A DNA stretch of 64,000 nt from Saccopteryx bilineata (lineage: Eukaryota > Chordata > Mammalia > Chiroptera > Emballonuridae), in NCBI RefSeq assembly GCF_036850765.1, contig NC_089492.1, forward strand, positions 288,336,590 through 288,400,589. Direction: 5' to 3'. This document shows positions 23,344 to 35,179 of this stretch, piece after piece; positions within the stretch are counted from its first letter, which is position 1, and every line of letters begins with the position of its first letter. The notes beneath the pieces are model-generated. The model searched no databases and was not told where the DNA came from. It was given only the letters and a program-made list of their open reading frames with translations. The translations under genes and the position numbers were made by a program.

Positions 23344-23379
23344 CTTATACATGGTTTTTAAAGTCCAAAGAAGTATAAT

Positions 23380-23575
23380 ATGACATGTAAAATTATATGA
23401 GACTCAAATTTCAGTCTATAAATGAAGTCTTATTGGAAGGCACAGCCACACCCACTTACTTACTGATTGCCCAAGGCAGCCTCTGCATTATGACAGCAGA
23501 GTTGAATGGTGGTGACAGGGGACTCCATGGCCCGTGCCGCCTAAGCTATTTAGTATCTGACCCTTTATAGGGCCA
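23380..23575. mobile_element. Ancient hAT-type DNA transposon remnant
   Basis: ATAAATGAAGTCTTATTGGA, a CACAGCCACACCCACTTAC block and GCAGAGTTGAATGGTGGTGA, then GTATCTGACCCTTTA, resemble a widespread old mammalian hAT family. The family name is not certain. Confidence 0.5.
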
Positions 23576-23689
23576 TGGTCAAGGTCAGAGCACCCATCGG
23601 TGTGCTGTGTCTCTCCCTCATCTTCTGCCTACCTTCCCACCCCACCCCAAAGCGACCTTGCTCAGGAATGTTGGGTCTGTTACCCTTGC

Positions 23690-25370
23690 TTTAAAAAAAA
23701 ATTATATAAACATAAACTATTTTATTTAGTTTTGTGTGTTTTTGAGATTTCTGACAATGATATTGTGCTGTGTGAAGACTTCTGTCACTTGCTTTAATGA
23801 CTTAAATATTTATAAGACGCCTTCACGTGATGGTGCGTAGCTAGAATGCATTTATTTTGACTGCTGTATAATTTCGCAAATAAACAGGAATTTACCAATC
23901 CATTTTCTACCAGAGGACATGTGGGTGTTTCCAGCTTTTGCAATTACAAATAATGTAGCTATAAATATTCTTTTGTGTGTTTCCTGTGTAAGAGGGTCTC
24001 TAGAAAAACTTCTTTGGGATGAAGTTTCTGGGTATTATTAGATCATGTGAATGTTCAACCTGCTGACCGAGGACCCATATCAGTAAGGGCAAGCTGACTT
24101 AGGCAGAAATAATAAGCGGCTCCCCAGATCTTTGGGTCAGAACAAATCAGCAGAGGTGGCTTCCTGCCGTGCTCACATGCCCGTTGTGGGTTACGGGCTG
24201 GCTACGGCTCTCTCTGTCCCACGTTATTTCGCGCTGGGATTTCGGTGGAGACAGCAGCTTCTGCTAGGAACGTTGGTGCTCTCCTGGCAAAGGGACACCC
24301 TCCGCTCACAGTTGGTCTAGATTCTAACCTTCAGAGCAAGTCACACTGCCCAGCTGGGCATCAACAAGGCCGAAAGAGTCTTCTTCGCACAGGGAGGGGC
24401 AGAAAATATTTCTGAACAATTAGAAGGCTACTGGGGTGACAGACTGCTTTGCGAAGTAGTTGTTCGAGCTCATGCTCTTGTCAGAGATAGCTACATGTTC
24501 TGCTGCGCCCCGCCCTCGCTACCCCCTGGCATTATCAGACTCTTGATTTTGCCAGTCCTGGTGGGTTTCCGATGACATCTCACTGTGGTCTTATTTTGCA
24601 TTTCCTTGATTACTAATGAGCATTTTGTCAGGAAAGTTCTTTTATACCATTTGTATTTCTTTTTTTGTGCAACGAATGCTTCTGTTTTTTGTTCATTTTT
24701 AAAACGTGCTTGTTTGTCTCTTTCTTTTTGGCTCCTAGAAGGTCTTTATTATATATTGTAGATAATAATCATTGGTCACACCTATGTGTTATCAATATCT
24801 GCTTTGTTCATTATTTTTTCCCCTCTTTTTAATTGTATCTTTTTAGTAGTAAGAGGGGACAGTTCTTAATGTAATTTGGTTAAATTTACAACTCATTTCT
24901 TATCTGGTTAACTTTTTTGTTGTTTCCTGTTGAAAGAAACTCTTCCCTGCCTCAATGACATAAAGATATTTCTTCACATTTTATTCTAAGTCTTAGCTCT
25001 GTCGTTCGTGTTTAAGACTGACCCATCGAGTAATCTTTGTGTATGCTGTGAGGCAGTGACCTGATGGTGAGTTCTGTATATGACAGGCACAGCCTAGTCC
25101 CCTTTGTTCATTTATGGAATGACACATGTTTTCCCCGTGGACATGTCATAACCGCCTGTCAATCACTCGGGTTCCACAAAGCCAAGGGTTGGTTTCTGTT
25201 CCGTTGGTTTACTTGCACTGTGTTTGTTACAGCAGCTGTAGACTAGCTCTTGGTATCTAGTAGAACAGGTCTTTAATGCCCTTCAATAAAGTTTTATAGT
25301 TTCAACAGAATTTGTTTCTGTGTTTTTTTGTTAGTCTTCTTTCTATACTTAGTTCTTGATATTTTTTCTA
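23690..25370 (-). mobile_element. Antisense L1 fragments
   Basis: L1 3' UTR-like antisense sequence at 23690-24060 (GTGGGTGTTTCCAGCTTTTG) and at 24500-25370 (TTATTTTGCATTTCCTTGAT, then ORF2-like sequence). The stretch between (24060-24500) is GC-richer and unclassified. Confidence 0.65.
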
Positions 25371-25371
25371 C

Positions 25372-25530
25372 TTATTTTTTTTTAAGTGAGAGGAGAGAAA
25401 ATAGTGAGATAGACTCCAGCATGCACCCCAATTGGAATCCACCTCGCAATTCCTGTCTGGGGCTGATGCTCGAATCAACACAGCTATCCTCAGAGCCCAG
25501 GGCTCAACCGAGCCACTGGCTGCATTCAAT
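25372..25530 (-). mobile_element. tRNA-derived SINE, long type A, truncated
   Basis: T-rich start, AAGTGAGAGGAGAGAAAATA, then the A-type body; the head is lost. Confidence 0.75.
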
Positions 25531-25580
25531 AGGCATTGAATTTTACTAAATGATTTTTCTGGAAAGAAAAAAGAACAGCA

Positions 25581-25744
25581 CAGACCTATGGTGGCACAGT
25601 GGATAAAGCATCAACCTGGAATGTTGAGGTTGCTGGTTTGAAACCCTGGGCTTACCTGGTCAAGGCACATATGGGAGTAGATGCTTCCTGTTCCTCCCCT
25701 CCTCCCTCTCTAAAATAAATTTTAAAAGATTTTTTAAAAAGAAA
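25581..25744 (+). mobile_element. Short tRNA-derived SINE
   Basis: GGTGGCACAGTGGATAAAGC head; target duplication AAGAACAGCA (25571-25580 and 25745-25754). Confidence 0.9.
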
Positions 25745-25992
25745 AAGAACAGCATCAATTGCAGACGATGACTCAGTTGGTGGGTCTGTCTTCTTCGATT
25801 TGGATTTAAACTTCAACATTCCAACAAAACGACTGCCTGAATGTAATTTCTTATGCTTTGGCATAAGTACCATTGCAGATGTTCAGAAAACATTGGTGTT
25901 TTAACTAAAATAAAGTACCTGCACTTGGATTTTAAACCTGGTATTCTGGCAAGAATGCCTTTGTTGGCGGTGCAATCCTTTTCAAATAGGAG

Positions 25993-26165
25993 GCAGGACC
26001 GTGGCTGGTGGCTCTGTCCCCTGCCCCTGGTCTCTGGCTCGAGCCCCAGTCAGGGCACATATGAGAAGCAGTCGATGGAAAACTAAGTGGAACAATGAGT
26101 TGATGCCTTTTTCTCTCTCTCTATCTCTCTTCCTGTCTCAAATAAAACAATAAAATAAATTAAAA
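25993..26165 (+). mobile_element. Short tRNA-derived SINE
   Basis: CGTGGCTGGTGGCTCTGTCC head, CAGTCAGGGCACATATGAGA, CT-rich body and A-rich tail. Confidence 0.8.
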
Positions 26166-26169
26166 TAAA

Positions 26170-27500
26170 ATCAGAGGCAGAGCAGTTTAGGGAGTTTACA
26201 AAGCCAAAAAACCACCTCAGAAATAGGGAGAGATGTAACTTTTTTTTTTTTTTTGGCCCTTCCAAACCACGCGGCTATTAATCTAATGCGGCTTCCCCTC
26301 TGAGTTTGGACACCTGGTGTTCACTTTCCATTGTCCTTTATCCGCTCACACAGAGGAACAGTCATGCGCAGAGGCTGGGGTCGCCCAAAATAACTCCGCT
26401 CCACTCCCTGGTCCTTGACCGTAAACACAGACAAGACAGGTCCCTCGGGCAAGGGCTCTTTATTACACAGACCACACGATGACTTCCAGCACCACCGACA
26501 CTGGCGTAATGTGCAAAAGTTATCAACGAAAAACACAGGAATTTGGAGGAAGAGTCATCTTTTCCCCTAAATGACAGTGAACGAGGAAAGAAAAGCAAGA
26601 CAGAAGGAAATGACTTCCTTTGAGGGGTTCACTTAGGAAATCCGATTGTTAAGCTTTAACAGAAATGAAAGCAAAAGTCTGTGACCAAAATGAGGTAGGT
26701 GGACACACGTTTAGGGATGCATAGGTTGGAAACAGTTTTCTCGGTGCTTAAAAACAAGCTCAGGCTCCTCCTGAAACAAAACGTGATTTTCTCCTGCTGT
26801 GGAAGGTGTCGCTCTGATGGAAACTTCTGAGATGAGGGGCGTCTGGCTGCTGAGGTGCGTGCTCGCCCCCTCTGCAGGGCAGGCGTTTCCATCTGGGGGC
26901 GGGTGCGCCCCCGGACCACAGCGCGGGGGACTTCCGTGCGGTCTCCCTGGGAGGGCGATCATTATCTATGTTTTCAAACAGGACTCTATAATAAAAATAT
27001 CATTTTCACACACACAAAGATAAAAATAGCTTATTGAAAAGAACCTTTCTAACCCAGATGCATCAAATCACACAGGCTGATCGTTACACGACGGGCCGTC
27101 CTCTGCGAACCCTGGAAGCAGACTCCGGGGCCGAGGCGGGTGCAGGATGTCGAGTCTGGGCTCTCTTTAGCTCCCAACAATGGACGTATTAGTCACAGGA
27201 AAACGAGCCCTGTTTTGATGTCAATATGGAGTCCCACGGTTGTATTTCAAAGTGAGGATCAGGGAAGCCTTTCAAACATGTCTTTTATAACATCATCGCA
27301 GAGGCTGATTCTGACAAATCCGTTGAAGGGGCTCAGTCTGAAATACAGGGGTCCTTTCACTGCTCTGTGCAGAGAGACACCAGGCAAGGACGCAGGGAGA
27401 AAGGCCCCGCCTGCACGGAGCGCTGTGAGTCCAGGGGACTGACAGATTCAGCCGCTAAGAGACGCAACCATAGCTTCGGGGTTGGTACAGAAAGCTGAGT
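26170..27500. other. Intergenic, unclassified; possible - strand transcript 3' end
   Basis: No SINE is recognised. TTTATT at about 26459-26464 reads AATAAA on the - strand. 26640-27440 is low-repeat mixed sequence with no convincing exon. Confidence 0.3.
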
Positions 27501-27514
27501 GCTGCGCCTGAGTG

Positions 27515-27905
27515 CTGGGAGGGGGCGTGCTCTGGGAAGGGGCGTGTTCTGGGAGGGGTGGAGGCGTACTCTGGGAGGGGGCGTACTCTGGGAGGGGGCG
27601 TGTTCTGGGAGGGGTGGAGGCGTGCTCTGGGAGGGGGCGTGTTCTGGGAGGGGTGGAGGCGTGCTGGGGGGCGTGTTCTGGGAGGGTGGAGGCGTGCTCT
27701 GGGAGGGGTGGGGCATGCTCTGGGAGGGGTGGAAGTGTGCTCTGGGAGGGGTGAAGGCGTGCTCTGGGAGGGGGCGAGCTCGGGAGGGGTGAAGGCGTGC
27801 TCTGGGAGGGGTGGGGCATGCTCTGGGAGGGGGCGTGCTCTGGGAGGGGGCGAGCTCTGGGAGGGGTGGGAGCGTGTTCTGGGAGGGGTGGGGGCTTCCC
27901 CGGGG
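27515..27905. repeat. G-rich minisatellite (17- and 22-bp units)
   Basis: Repeats of CTCTGGGAGGGG(G/TGG)..CGTG type alternate between 17- and 22-bp spacing. The + strand is dense in GGGAGGGG runs able to form G-quadruplexes. Open frames of 80-169 codons on both strands follow from the repeat. Confidence 0.9.
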
Positions 27906-28059
27906 CGTGTAGGAGGTACAAGGCTGAGTGTTGCCCAGAAGAAGCAGAGGGCCCAGGTAAATGGGAGGGTCGGGGGCTGGGAAGGAGCGGAGATGAAGGC
28001 CTCTGCGGGGTCAGCAGGGACCAGACATCCAGATTCTATAAGTGAAGTTAAGAAGTTTG

Positions 28060-28450
28060 AATTTTAAACTACAGACCCTGATTGAGGAGCCATGGAAGGG
28101 ATCTGATCAGATTCACATGTTAGAAAGGTCTTCCTGGCACAATGAGGAAAATAAATGACAGTGACGGTGGCTTTTCCAGGTGAGGGAGTCATCTGGGCAG
28201 GGTGCTGGCTCCTGGTTTAGGCATTGGGAGGCAGGGGTACTACCTGTAGGATGCTATGGGATGCCCCAGTGGAGGGACCATATGGTGGAGGAGATGGCAG
28301 GGCAGGATGGCCTCTCCAGAGGTCCAGGGCAGGGTCTCTGGAGTCCAACAGAGGAGGGTCAGGACCATCAAAGGCCACCAAGAGGCTAGAGAGGTGACAA
28401 GAAAATGTACATTGGGTTTAGCACCAAAGCAGTCACCTTAATGGGAGCCC
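28060..28450 (+). mobile_element. L2 LINE remnant
   Basis: GAGCCATGGAAGGGATCTGA then TCAGATTCACATGTTAGAAAGG and CTTCCTGGC resemble the L2 3' end. Diverged. Confidence 0.5.
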
Positions 28451-28697
28451 TTCCGGGGACACGTTAACTGAGGAAGCCAGACCACGGGAGCCAAGGGGTA
28501 CATGGGCTCGGAAAAGGCCCAGGAGACCGTCCTTGGGGTGGGCTTTTCCAGGAGGGAGTGACAGGTCAGCGGGACAGGAAACTGAAGATACAAGAGAGTG
28601 AACAAAAACATCCAAAGTTCACATTTTACACATTAATTATGTACTTGTTATAGAGGCTATTATTCAATCTTTCTGAAGAGGTGTGAGCAAACACACT

Positions 28698-29020
28698 TTT
28701 TTAGAGAGAGAGAAAGAGAGAGACAGAGAGAGGGAGAGACAGGAAGGGAGATGGGAAACATCAACTCATAGTTATATCACTTTAGCTGTTCATTGACTGC
28801 TTCTCATATGTGCCTTGACCTGGGGAAGACTCAAGCTGAGCCAGGGACCCTTTGCCTGAGCCAGTGACCTTGGGCTCAAGCCAGCAACCATAGAATCATA
28901 GTGATGATCACACACTCAAGCTGGCGAGGCTGTGCTCAAGCTGGCGACTTCAGGGTTTTGAACTTGGGACCTCGGCATCCCAGGTCGAAGCTCTATCCAC
29001 TGCGCCACCACCGGTCAGGC
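28698..29020 (-). mobile_element. tRNA-derived SINE, type B
   Basis: Target duplication AGCAAACACACT (28686-28697 and 29021-29032). Confidence 0.93.
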
Positions 29021-29032
29021 AGCAAACACACT

Positions 29033-29945
29033 GGGACGCACAGGGTGATGACAGGACACCGGAGCCAGCAGCCTCTGCTGGCAAATGAGAACTTCCAAGG
29101 GGAAATGGAGTCAGCCAGGGGAAACTGAAGTGTACCCCTCCATCCTCCCAGTCTCTATGGGAGAGAGAAGAAGCACAAAGCCTTCTGTGACAAAGCTGGC
29201 TGTACAGACTGGTGTATATATTGCATCCTGAAGAGAGTTCACCACAATCATGGCCTGACGTTACATTGTATAATTATTCATTTTGTATCGTCTGCCAACC
29301 ACTGAGAGCAGGGGTCTCTCTGATTCTTTGCTGTCACCCCGGAAAGTGCCAGTACCAAGGGGTGGAGTGGGTGAACGAATGAATGAATGAATGAATAATG
29401 AGGATCAGAACAGCACCCCCCCACACACACCCTAAGTAGTGCAGAGGGCCCCAGGAGTCGTCAGAGCCACAGAGTGGAGGTTGCCAGGGATAGGGGGTGT
29501 GATAAAGGGGACCCAGTGTTCAATGGGGACAGTTGCAGTTTTGCAAGGTGGGAAGACTTATGGGAAGACGGTGGAGGCGGCTGCACGACAGGGTGAATGT
29601 ACTCACTGCCCCTGAACTGCAGTTAAAAACAGAGACGACGAATTGTGTGTTATTTCCCACGATTTTGAAAACAATTTTTTTAAATGTTGAGGGCATGAAC
29701 TGAGGTTGTCCTGTCCACCGCTGTCCCCGGGCACCCAGCGCCGTGTCTAGCACAGAAGCGCTTATAATGAACGGTACAGAGCGCACATGACTGCCAGAGC
29801 GACTGGAGGTCGGAGGGCGAATTGAGCAAGCCGGCCTCGCGAGCACTCAGTCCCCGTTCTTAATTTCCTTCCTTTTCTGTTTAAGTGCCCAGGAGAGAGT
29901 TCTAAGAGTTATTCAGCTCTCTCCCTCTAAAAAAAAAGCAACTAT
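29033..29945. other. Intergenic, no gene recognised
   Basis: Mixed sequence with a (GAAT)n tract at 29374-29398 and otherwise no recognised repeat or exon. Confidence 0.4.
29374..29398. repeat. (GAAT)n microsatellite
   Basis: About six GAAT units. Confidence 0.85.
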
Positions 29946-29949
29946 TTTT

Positions 29950-30124
29950 AAATTTTTATTTTTATTCATTTTTAAAGAGGGAGTGAGAGAGAAAGAGAAA
30001 CATTGATTTGTTGTTCCACTTATTTATGCATTCATTTGGCTGGTTTTATTATAGGTGCCCTGACCTGGGATGGAACTCACAACCTCTGCATATCAGAACA
30101 ACCCAATAGAGCTACCTGCCAGGG
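29950..30124 (-). mobile_element. Short tRNA-derived SINE (Ves-like)
   Basis: GAAACATTGATTTGTTGTTC followed by CACTTATTTATGCATTC, with the diverged head complement CTGCCAGGGGC. Confidence 0.85.
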
Positions 30125-30202
30125 GCAACTTTTATTATATTTTATTTTATTTTTATCAGATAACTATATAGCTTTTGAAGACAATTAGGAAATACCTATA
30201 CA

Positions 30203-30537
30203 CTTTATTTTATTTTATTTTATTTTGGCAGAGACAGAAAGAGTCAGAGAGAGGGACAGATAGGGACAGACAGACAGGAAGGGAGAGAGATGAGAAACAT
30301 CAGTTCTTCTTGTGCCTCCTTAGTTGTTCATTGATTGATTTCTCATATGTGCCTTGACCAGGGGCTACAGCAGATCTAGTGACCCTTTGCTCGAGCCAGC
30401 AACCTTGGGCTCAAGCTAGTGAACCTTGCTCAAACCAGATGAGCCCGTGCTCAAGCTGGCGACCTCGGGGTCTCGAACCTGGGTCCTCCACATTCCCAGT
30501 CTGACGCTCTATCCACTGTGCCACCGCCTGGTCAGGC
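30203..30537 (-). mobile_element. tRNA-derived SINE, type B
   Basis: Target duplication GGAAATACCTATACA (30188-30202 and 30538-30552). Confidence 0.93.
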
Positions 30538-30969
30538 GGAAATACCTATACATTTTTTTTTAAAAGAAAAGCCACCACTTGCCCCCCTGGATTTGCAGTG
30601 GAGGGAGGGGCTGTTAGAGACCACCCACATGTGTGTGCTGTTTCCATGGGCACCAGAGCATTTTTTTCCTGTCGATGTTCATAACAAAAGGAAAAAAACA
30701 GCTGTCATATTTTCTTTTTCTTTTTTTCTAGGATAATCTAAGTTTTGAACCAAAAATTTCCAATCCCAATCAAAGGGAGAAAATTAAACATTCCTCCTGC
30801 CTGCCCCACTCACATCATATTTCAGAGCAACTTTCCCCCCAATCCCTCCCTCTCTCCCTACCTCCCCTTCCCTCCCCTCTTCCTGTTCTCCCTCTCCCTT
30901 CTGTTCTCTTCCTGACACTAAGCACGACACTCAAATATTAATATAACAATCATTTAGATTTAATGAGGA

Positions 30970-31170
30970 ACTTTTTTTTAAGAAATTTCATTCATTTAAT
31001 TTGTTGATTTTTTTAGAGAGAGGGAAGAAGGGAGGGAGAAAGAAACACTGATTTGTTGTTCTACTTAGTCATGCATTCATTGGTTGATTCCTGCATGTGC
31101 CCAGACCCAGGATCAAATCCACAACCTTGGTGCATGGGGTGGGAGCTCCAACTGAGCTATCCAGTAGGTT
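30970..31170 (-). mobile_element. Short tRNA-derived SINE (Ves-like)
   Basis: AGAAACACTGATTTGTTGTT and GAGCTATCCAG at right. Confidence 0.82.
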
Positions 31171-31573
31171 TCAGTGGGAACATTTAAGACAGACAATAAA
31201 CTGGAAAGAAAGAAACCCTCCACCACAAGAGGGCAGTAGATACCCCTCCGTGCAGCCATCTGGCTTGGGAGGCAAGGAGAAAGCGCTGTCCAGAAAGGAA
31301 CCAGGAGATGGTGGGGGCCCTGCCTCTCCTTCTGTGGGTGGAAAGAGGGAGACGTCTGAGGTCATGTCAGAGGTTGCCAGTCTGCTCTCCCCAAAGGTTA
31401 ACATGTCCCCAAATTAAAGAGAATGAAACAGGAGGCACCTTATTAGGGACACCCTCCCCAATAATTTAGTAGTTTAATGATTATGTATAACTCATCAGAA
31501 GAAGGAAAACTCATGCCCCTGGGCAGGAAATAAGAATGGGGAAAGGCAACGCTGACAACCAAGGGCATTTTTT

Positions 31574-31944
31574 TTTTTTTTTGTATTTTTCCGAAGCTGG
31601 AAACGGGGAGAGACAGTCAGACAGACTCCCGCATGCGCCTGACAGGGATCTACCCGGCACGCCCACCAGGAGGCGATGCTCTGCCCCTCCGGGGCGTCGC
31701 TCTGTTGCGACCAGAGCCACTCTAGCGCCTGGGGCAGAGGCCAAGGAGCCATCCCCAGCGCCCAGGCCATCTTTGCTCCAATGGAGCCTCGCTGCGGGAG
31801 GGGAAGAGAGAGACAGAGAGGAAGGAGAGGGGGAGGGGTGGAGAAGCAGATGGGCGCTTCTCCTGTGTGCCCTGGCCGGGAATCGAACCCGGGACTTCTG
31901 CACGCCAGGCCGATGCTCTACCACTGAGCCAACCGGCCAGGGCC
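31574..31944 (-). mobile_element. tRNA-derived SINE, long type A
   Basis: Perfect 15-bp target duplication CCAAGGGCATTTTTT (31559-31573 and 31945-31959). Confidence 0.94.
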
Positions 31945-32094
31945 CCAAGGGCATTTTTTAAAAGAATATATGACATCATGTTAATGGAAATGATTCCCAG
32001 GGACTTTGCCAGAATGGTAAAACTGTCAGGACTGCCGCTGACATTCCCCCAGCCCCCAAGAACGATCCCTTCCCTATCAGGGAACCTGCTAGCT

Positions 32095-32412
32095 CAGGGG
32101 TCGAGAACTTTTTTGGCTGAGAGAGCCACGAACACCACATATTTTAAAATGTAATTCCGTGAGAGCCATACAACGACCCGTGTACCTTACGCATTATCCA
32201 ATAAAAATTTGGTGTTGTCCTGGAGGACAGCTGTGATTGGCTCCAGCCACCCACAACCATGAACATGAGTGGTAGAAAATGAATGGATTGTAATACATGA
32301 GAATGTTTTATATTTTTAACGTTATTTTTTTTATTAAAGATTTGTCTGCGAGCCAGAGGCAGCCATCAAAAGATCTACATCTGGCTTGCGAGCCATAGGT
32401 TCCTGACCCCTG
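32095..32412. mobile_element. Non-autonomous hAT element, second family
   Basis: A 318-bp element with ends CAGGGGTCGAGAACTTTTTT and TTCCTGACCCCTG, inverted, with 8-bp flanks TGCTAGCT (32087-32094) and CGCTAGCT (32413-32420), one mismatch. No coding capacity. Confidence 0.9.
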
Positions 32413-32420
32413 CGCTAGCT

Positions 32421-33110
32421 GCTGCCTCCATTATTCCTCCATCCAAGAAATGGTTTCCAGACACAGCCATTGTCTGGATACCATTCAGTTTGTCATAAGG
32501 TATGCCCACATCTCACACATTACATGGGACTGGATGGCACTTGAACCTCCCTTGTCTTAGACCTCATGTCTCCTGTGAGATGGCCAGAGGATTTTCAGTG
32601 GCCAGACCCTTGCAGGGGCTCCCGCAGCTAATGGAACCCTGGAGTAGAGGCTGCACTGAGGATGGAGGGGGAGTGAGGAGGGTTTTTCGGGAAATGCTGC
32701 TCTGACCTGTTATTGAATGAACCCTGGCTGAAAGGGAGAGCAGTGACTCACGGATGATGCATCTCAGGTTTAGGCTGGTGGCAAGCTGCAGTGGGGTCAG
32801 GGGCATGGAGGCAGAGCCAGCCCGAGACACCGGGGTGAGGAAGCCGAAATGCTAAGTGCTCTTTTGGAATGACTACATCCTAGGGGAAAGTGCCATCGAC
32901 ATGAAAATGAATCGCGTGGCTGGAACCACCGCTCAGGTGAGAGAAGAGGCTGAGAGAGACAGATGAGGACAGTAAACACAGAAGTGAAAGTTCAAGTGAA
33001 ACCTTACATATGGCTCGCCAAAGACAGGACCAAATCCAGGTTTGGGGGGCTGTGTTGGTCTCTTTGCTTGATGGAGCAAAGTGTTTAGCATTTTCATTTT
33101 GTGAATGTGT
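32421..33110. other. Intergenic, no gene recognised
   Basis: Mixed-composition sequence with no recognised repeat and no coding frame of interest. Confidence 0.4.
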
Positions 33111-33119
33111 CTATTCTTC

Positions 33120-33410
33120 AGGTGATATTGTGATTTCTATACAAGCCAGCTCCCCTCGGGCTCTGGGGGCACACTGTCTCTCTCCCTAGAAGCCTGGAAG
33201 ACTGTATTTTCTGAGCTGAGCTGAACTGAAACGTCCAGCAGAGAGCAGAGCAGAGCAGAGCTGTCTAGCTGGAGAGGGACCTGGCCCCAGGGTTGCCTCA
33301 CAGCCATGCCCATATCACAATTGAGCTGTTTTTGCATTGAATAAAGTTTCCTTCTTCACTGCGCCCCAAACTGGGGATTTCTGTTGGTGCTAGACTGGCA
33401 CCAGTGACCA
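33120..33410 (+). mobile_element. Probable endogenous retrovirus LTR fragment
   Basis: GC-rich sequence with CAGAGCAGAGCAGAGC repeats, then GCATTGAATAAAGTTTCCTT with the AATAAA at about 33340, and a downstream TGGCACCAGTG, resembles the R-U5 end of a gammaretrovirus-type LTR. No viral coding sequence is seen nearby. LTR borders and family are not resolved. Confidence 0.45.
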
Positions 33411-33696
33411 TTGAGTTGACATATGTAACTCCACAAGGGCTACTGATTTCTTTACATCTTCAAGGAAACAAATACTACTGTGTTTTGTTTTGTTTTCTTT
33501 AAAGATAGAACATTCAACACTACTTCAGATTGTGTTCATGGTGGGATCAGTCCACTACAGCTACAAATTGGTTTCCGAGGGTTCTCACCTATGTGTTAGT
33601 ATAGTTACATCTGGGATTTGGGGCTCCTGGAGGTGGTGTATGGGTTTGTTAAAATGTGAGGGACTGAGAAAATACTATCCTGGTTATATAAATTTT

Positions 33697-34067
33697 TTTG
33701 GACAGAGAGTCAGAGAGAGGGACAGATAGGGACAGACAGACAGGAAGGGAGAGAGATAAGAAGCATCAATTCATCATTGCAGCTCTTTAGTTGTTCAGTG
33801 ATTGCTTTCTCATATGTGCCTTGATGGGGGGGGGGGAGTTACAGCAGAACAAGTGACCTCTTGCTCAAGACAGCGACCGTGGGCTTCAAGTCAGCGACCT
33901 TTGAGCTCAAGCCAGTGACCATGGGGTCATGTCTATGATCTCACTCTCAAGCCGGTGAGCCCACGCTCAAGCTGGTGAGCCCTCACTCAAGCCGGTGACC
34001 TTGGAGTTTCAAACCTGGGTCCTCCGCGTCCCAGTCCAATGCTCACTGCGCCACTGCCTGGTCAGGC
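33697..34067 (-). mobile_element. tRNA-derived SINE, type B
   Basis: Flanks repeat CCTGGTTATATA (33679-33690, and from about 34068). It ends next to another SINE. Confidence 0.92.
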
Positions 34068-34085
34068 CTGGTTATATAATTTTTA

Positions 34086-34458
34086 ATTTTTTTTTTCCTG
34101 TATTTTTCTGAAGCCGGAAACGGGGAGAGACAGTCAGACAGACTCCCGCATGCGCCCAACCGGGATCCACCCGGCATGCCCACCAGGGGCGAAGCTCTGC
34201 CCCTCCAGGGCCTCCCTCTGCTGTGACCAGAGCCACTCTAGCGCCTGGGGCAGAGGCCAAGGAGCCATCCCCAGCGCCCGGGCCATCTTTGCTCCAATGG
34301 AACCTTGGCTGCGGGAGGAGGAGAGAGACAGAGAGGAAGGAGAGGGGGAGGGGTGGAGAAGCAGATGGGCGCTTCTCCTGTGTGCCCTGGCCGGGAATCG
34401 AACCCGGGACTTCTGCACGCCAGGCTGACGCTCTACCACTGAGCCAACTGGCCAGGGC
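34086..34458 (-). mobile_element. tRNA-derived SINE, long type A
   Basis: Target duplication close to TATATAATTTTTA (from about 34073, and 34459-34471), inside the right flank of the preceding SINE. Confidence 0.93.
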
Positions 34459-34889
34459 TATATAATTTTTATCTGCTTCTAAATCTAATAAAACTTGAGT
34501 TCATCAGGAATATTCATTACAAGCCTGTTATATGCAGAACATCAACTTAGCTTTCGTGAGATTTCCTTTTCATGGATTGTCAATGTTAGAGCAGTCGTTA
34601 TTTTAGATGTAACTACTCTCCTAGAAATACCCAAAAGGACAAAGCAACATGCCCAAGGAGCCAACAGAGAGCTGGAGAGTCCCTGGGAAAAGCATCCGCT
34701 GGGCCCTCCTCAGAGGCTGAGGCTGCGTGCGCTGAACACTGACCCACATTCTGGTTACCAGTGCTGTGTTTTATGAAGACCTGTTCCTATGTCTGTCTAC
34801 CCACTGCATGCACAGCAAGGACTGAGTGTTATTCCACACATTGGTGACAGCACACTGGAGCACTGCTGTCACTGGACGTGATGGTGGCA

Positions 34890-35120
34890 ATGATGTCCAT
34901 GTCTAGAGGCCAACATTAAGAGTGACACTGCCTGGGCTCACTCCACTCCACACACCATGCTCAGCATGTTTTCATATCCTCTCTCGTAATCCTCAGAATG
35001 GCAAGAACAATCGCAATTTCCCTGGTACAGGCGAGAACACCGTGGTACGGAGAGGGGAGGAAACTGGCCGTGCCGCCCAGCAGTGAGGCAGCAGACCCCA
35101 GAGCCAGCGTGCCCCCCATG
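34890..35120 (+). mobile_element. MIR SINE remnant
   Basis: ATGTTTTCATATCCTCTCTC, then CTCAGAATGGCAAGA and AGAGGGGAGGAAACTG, in MIR-like order. Confidence 0.5.
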
Positions 35121-35179
35121 GTTCTCTATCCAATTCCATATTCCCAATCTGAACAAAACGTCCCATCAGTCACAACGCT

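Noticed and set aside
27448..28067. Open frames of 157 and 169 codons on opposite strands
   Set aside because: Both come from the G-rich minisatellite; Pro/Ser or Gly/Arg repeats only.
31511..31961. 141-147 codon open frames on both strands
   Set aside because: They fall within the type A SINE at 31574-31944; the same peptides recur in every other copy of the SINE.
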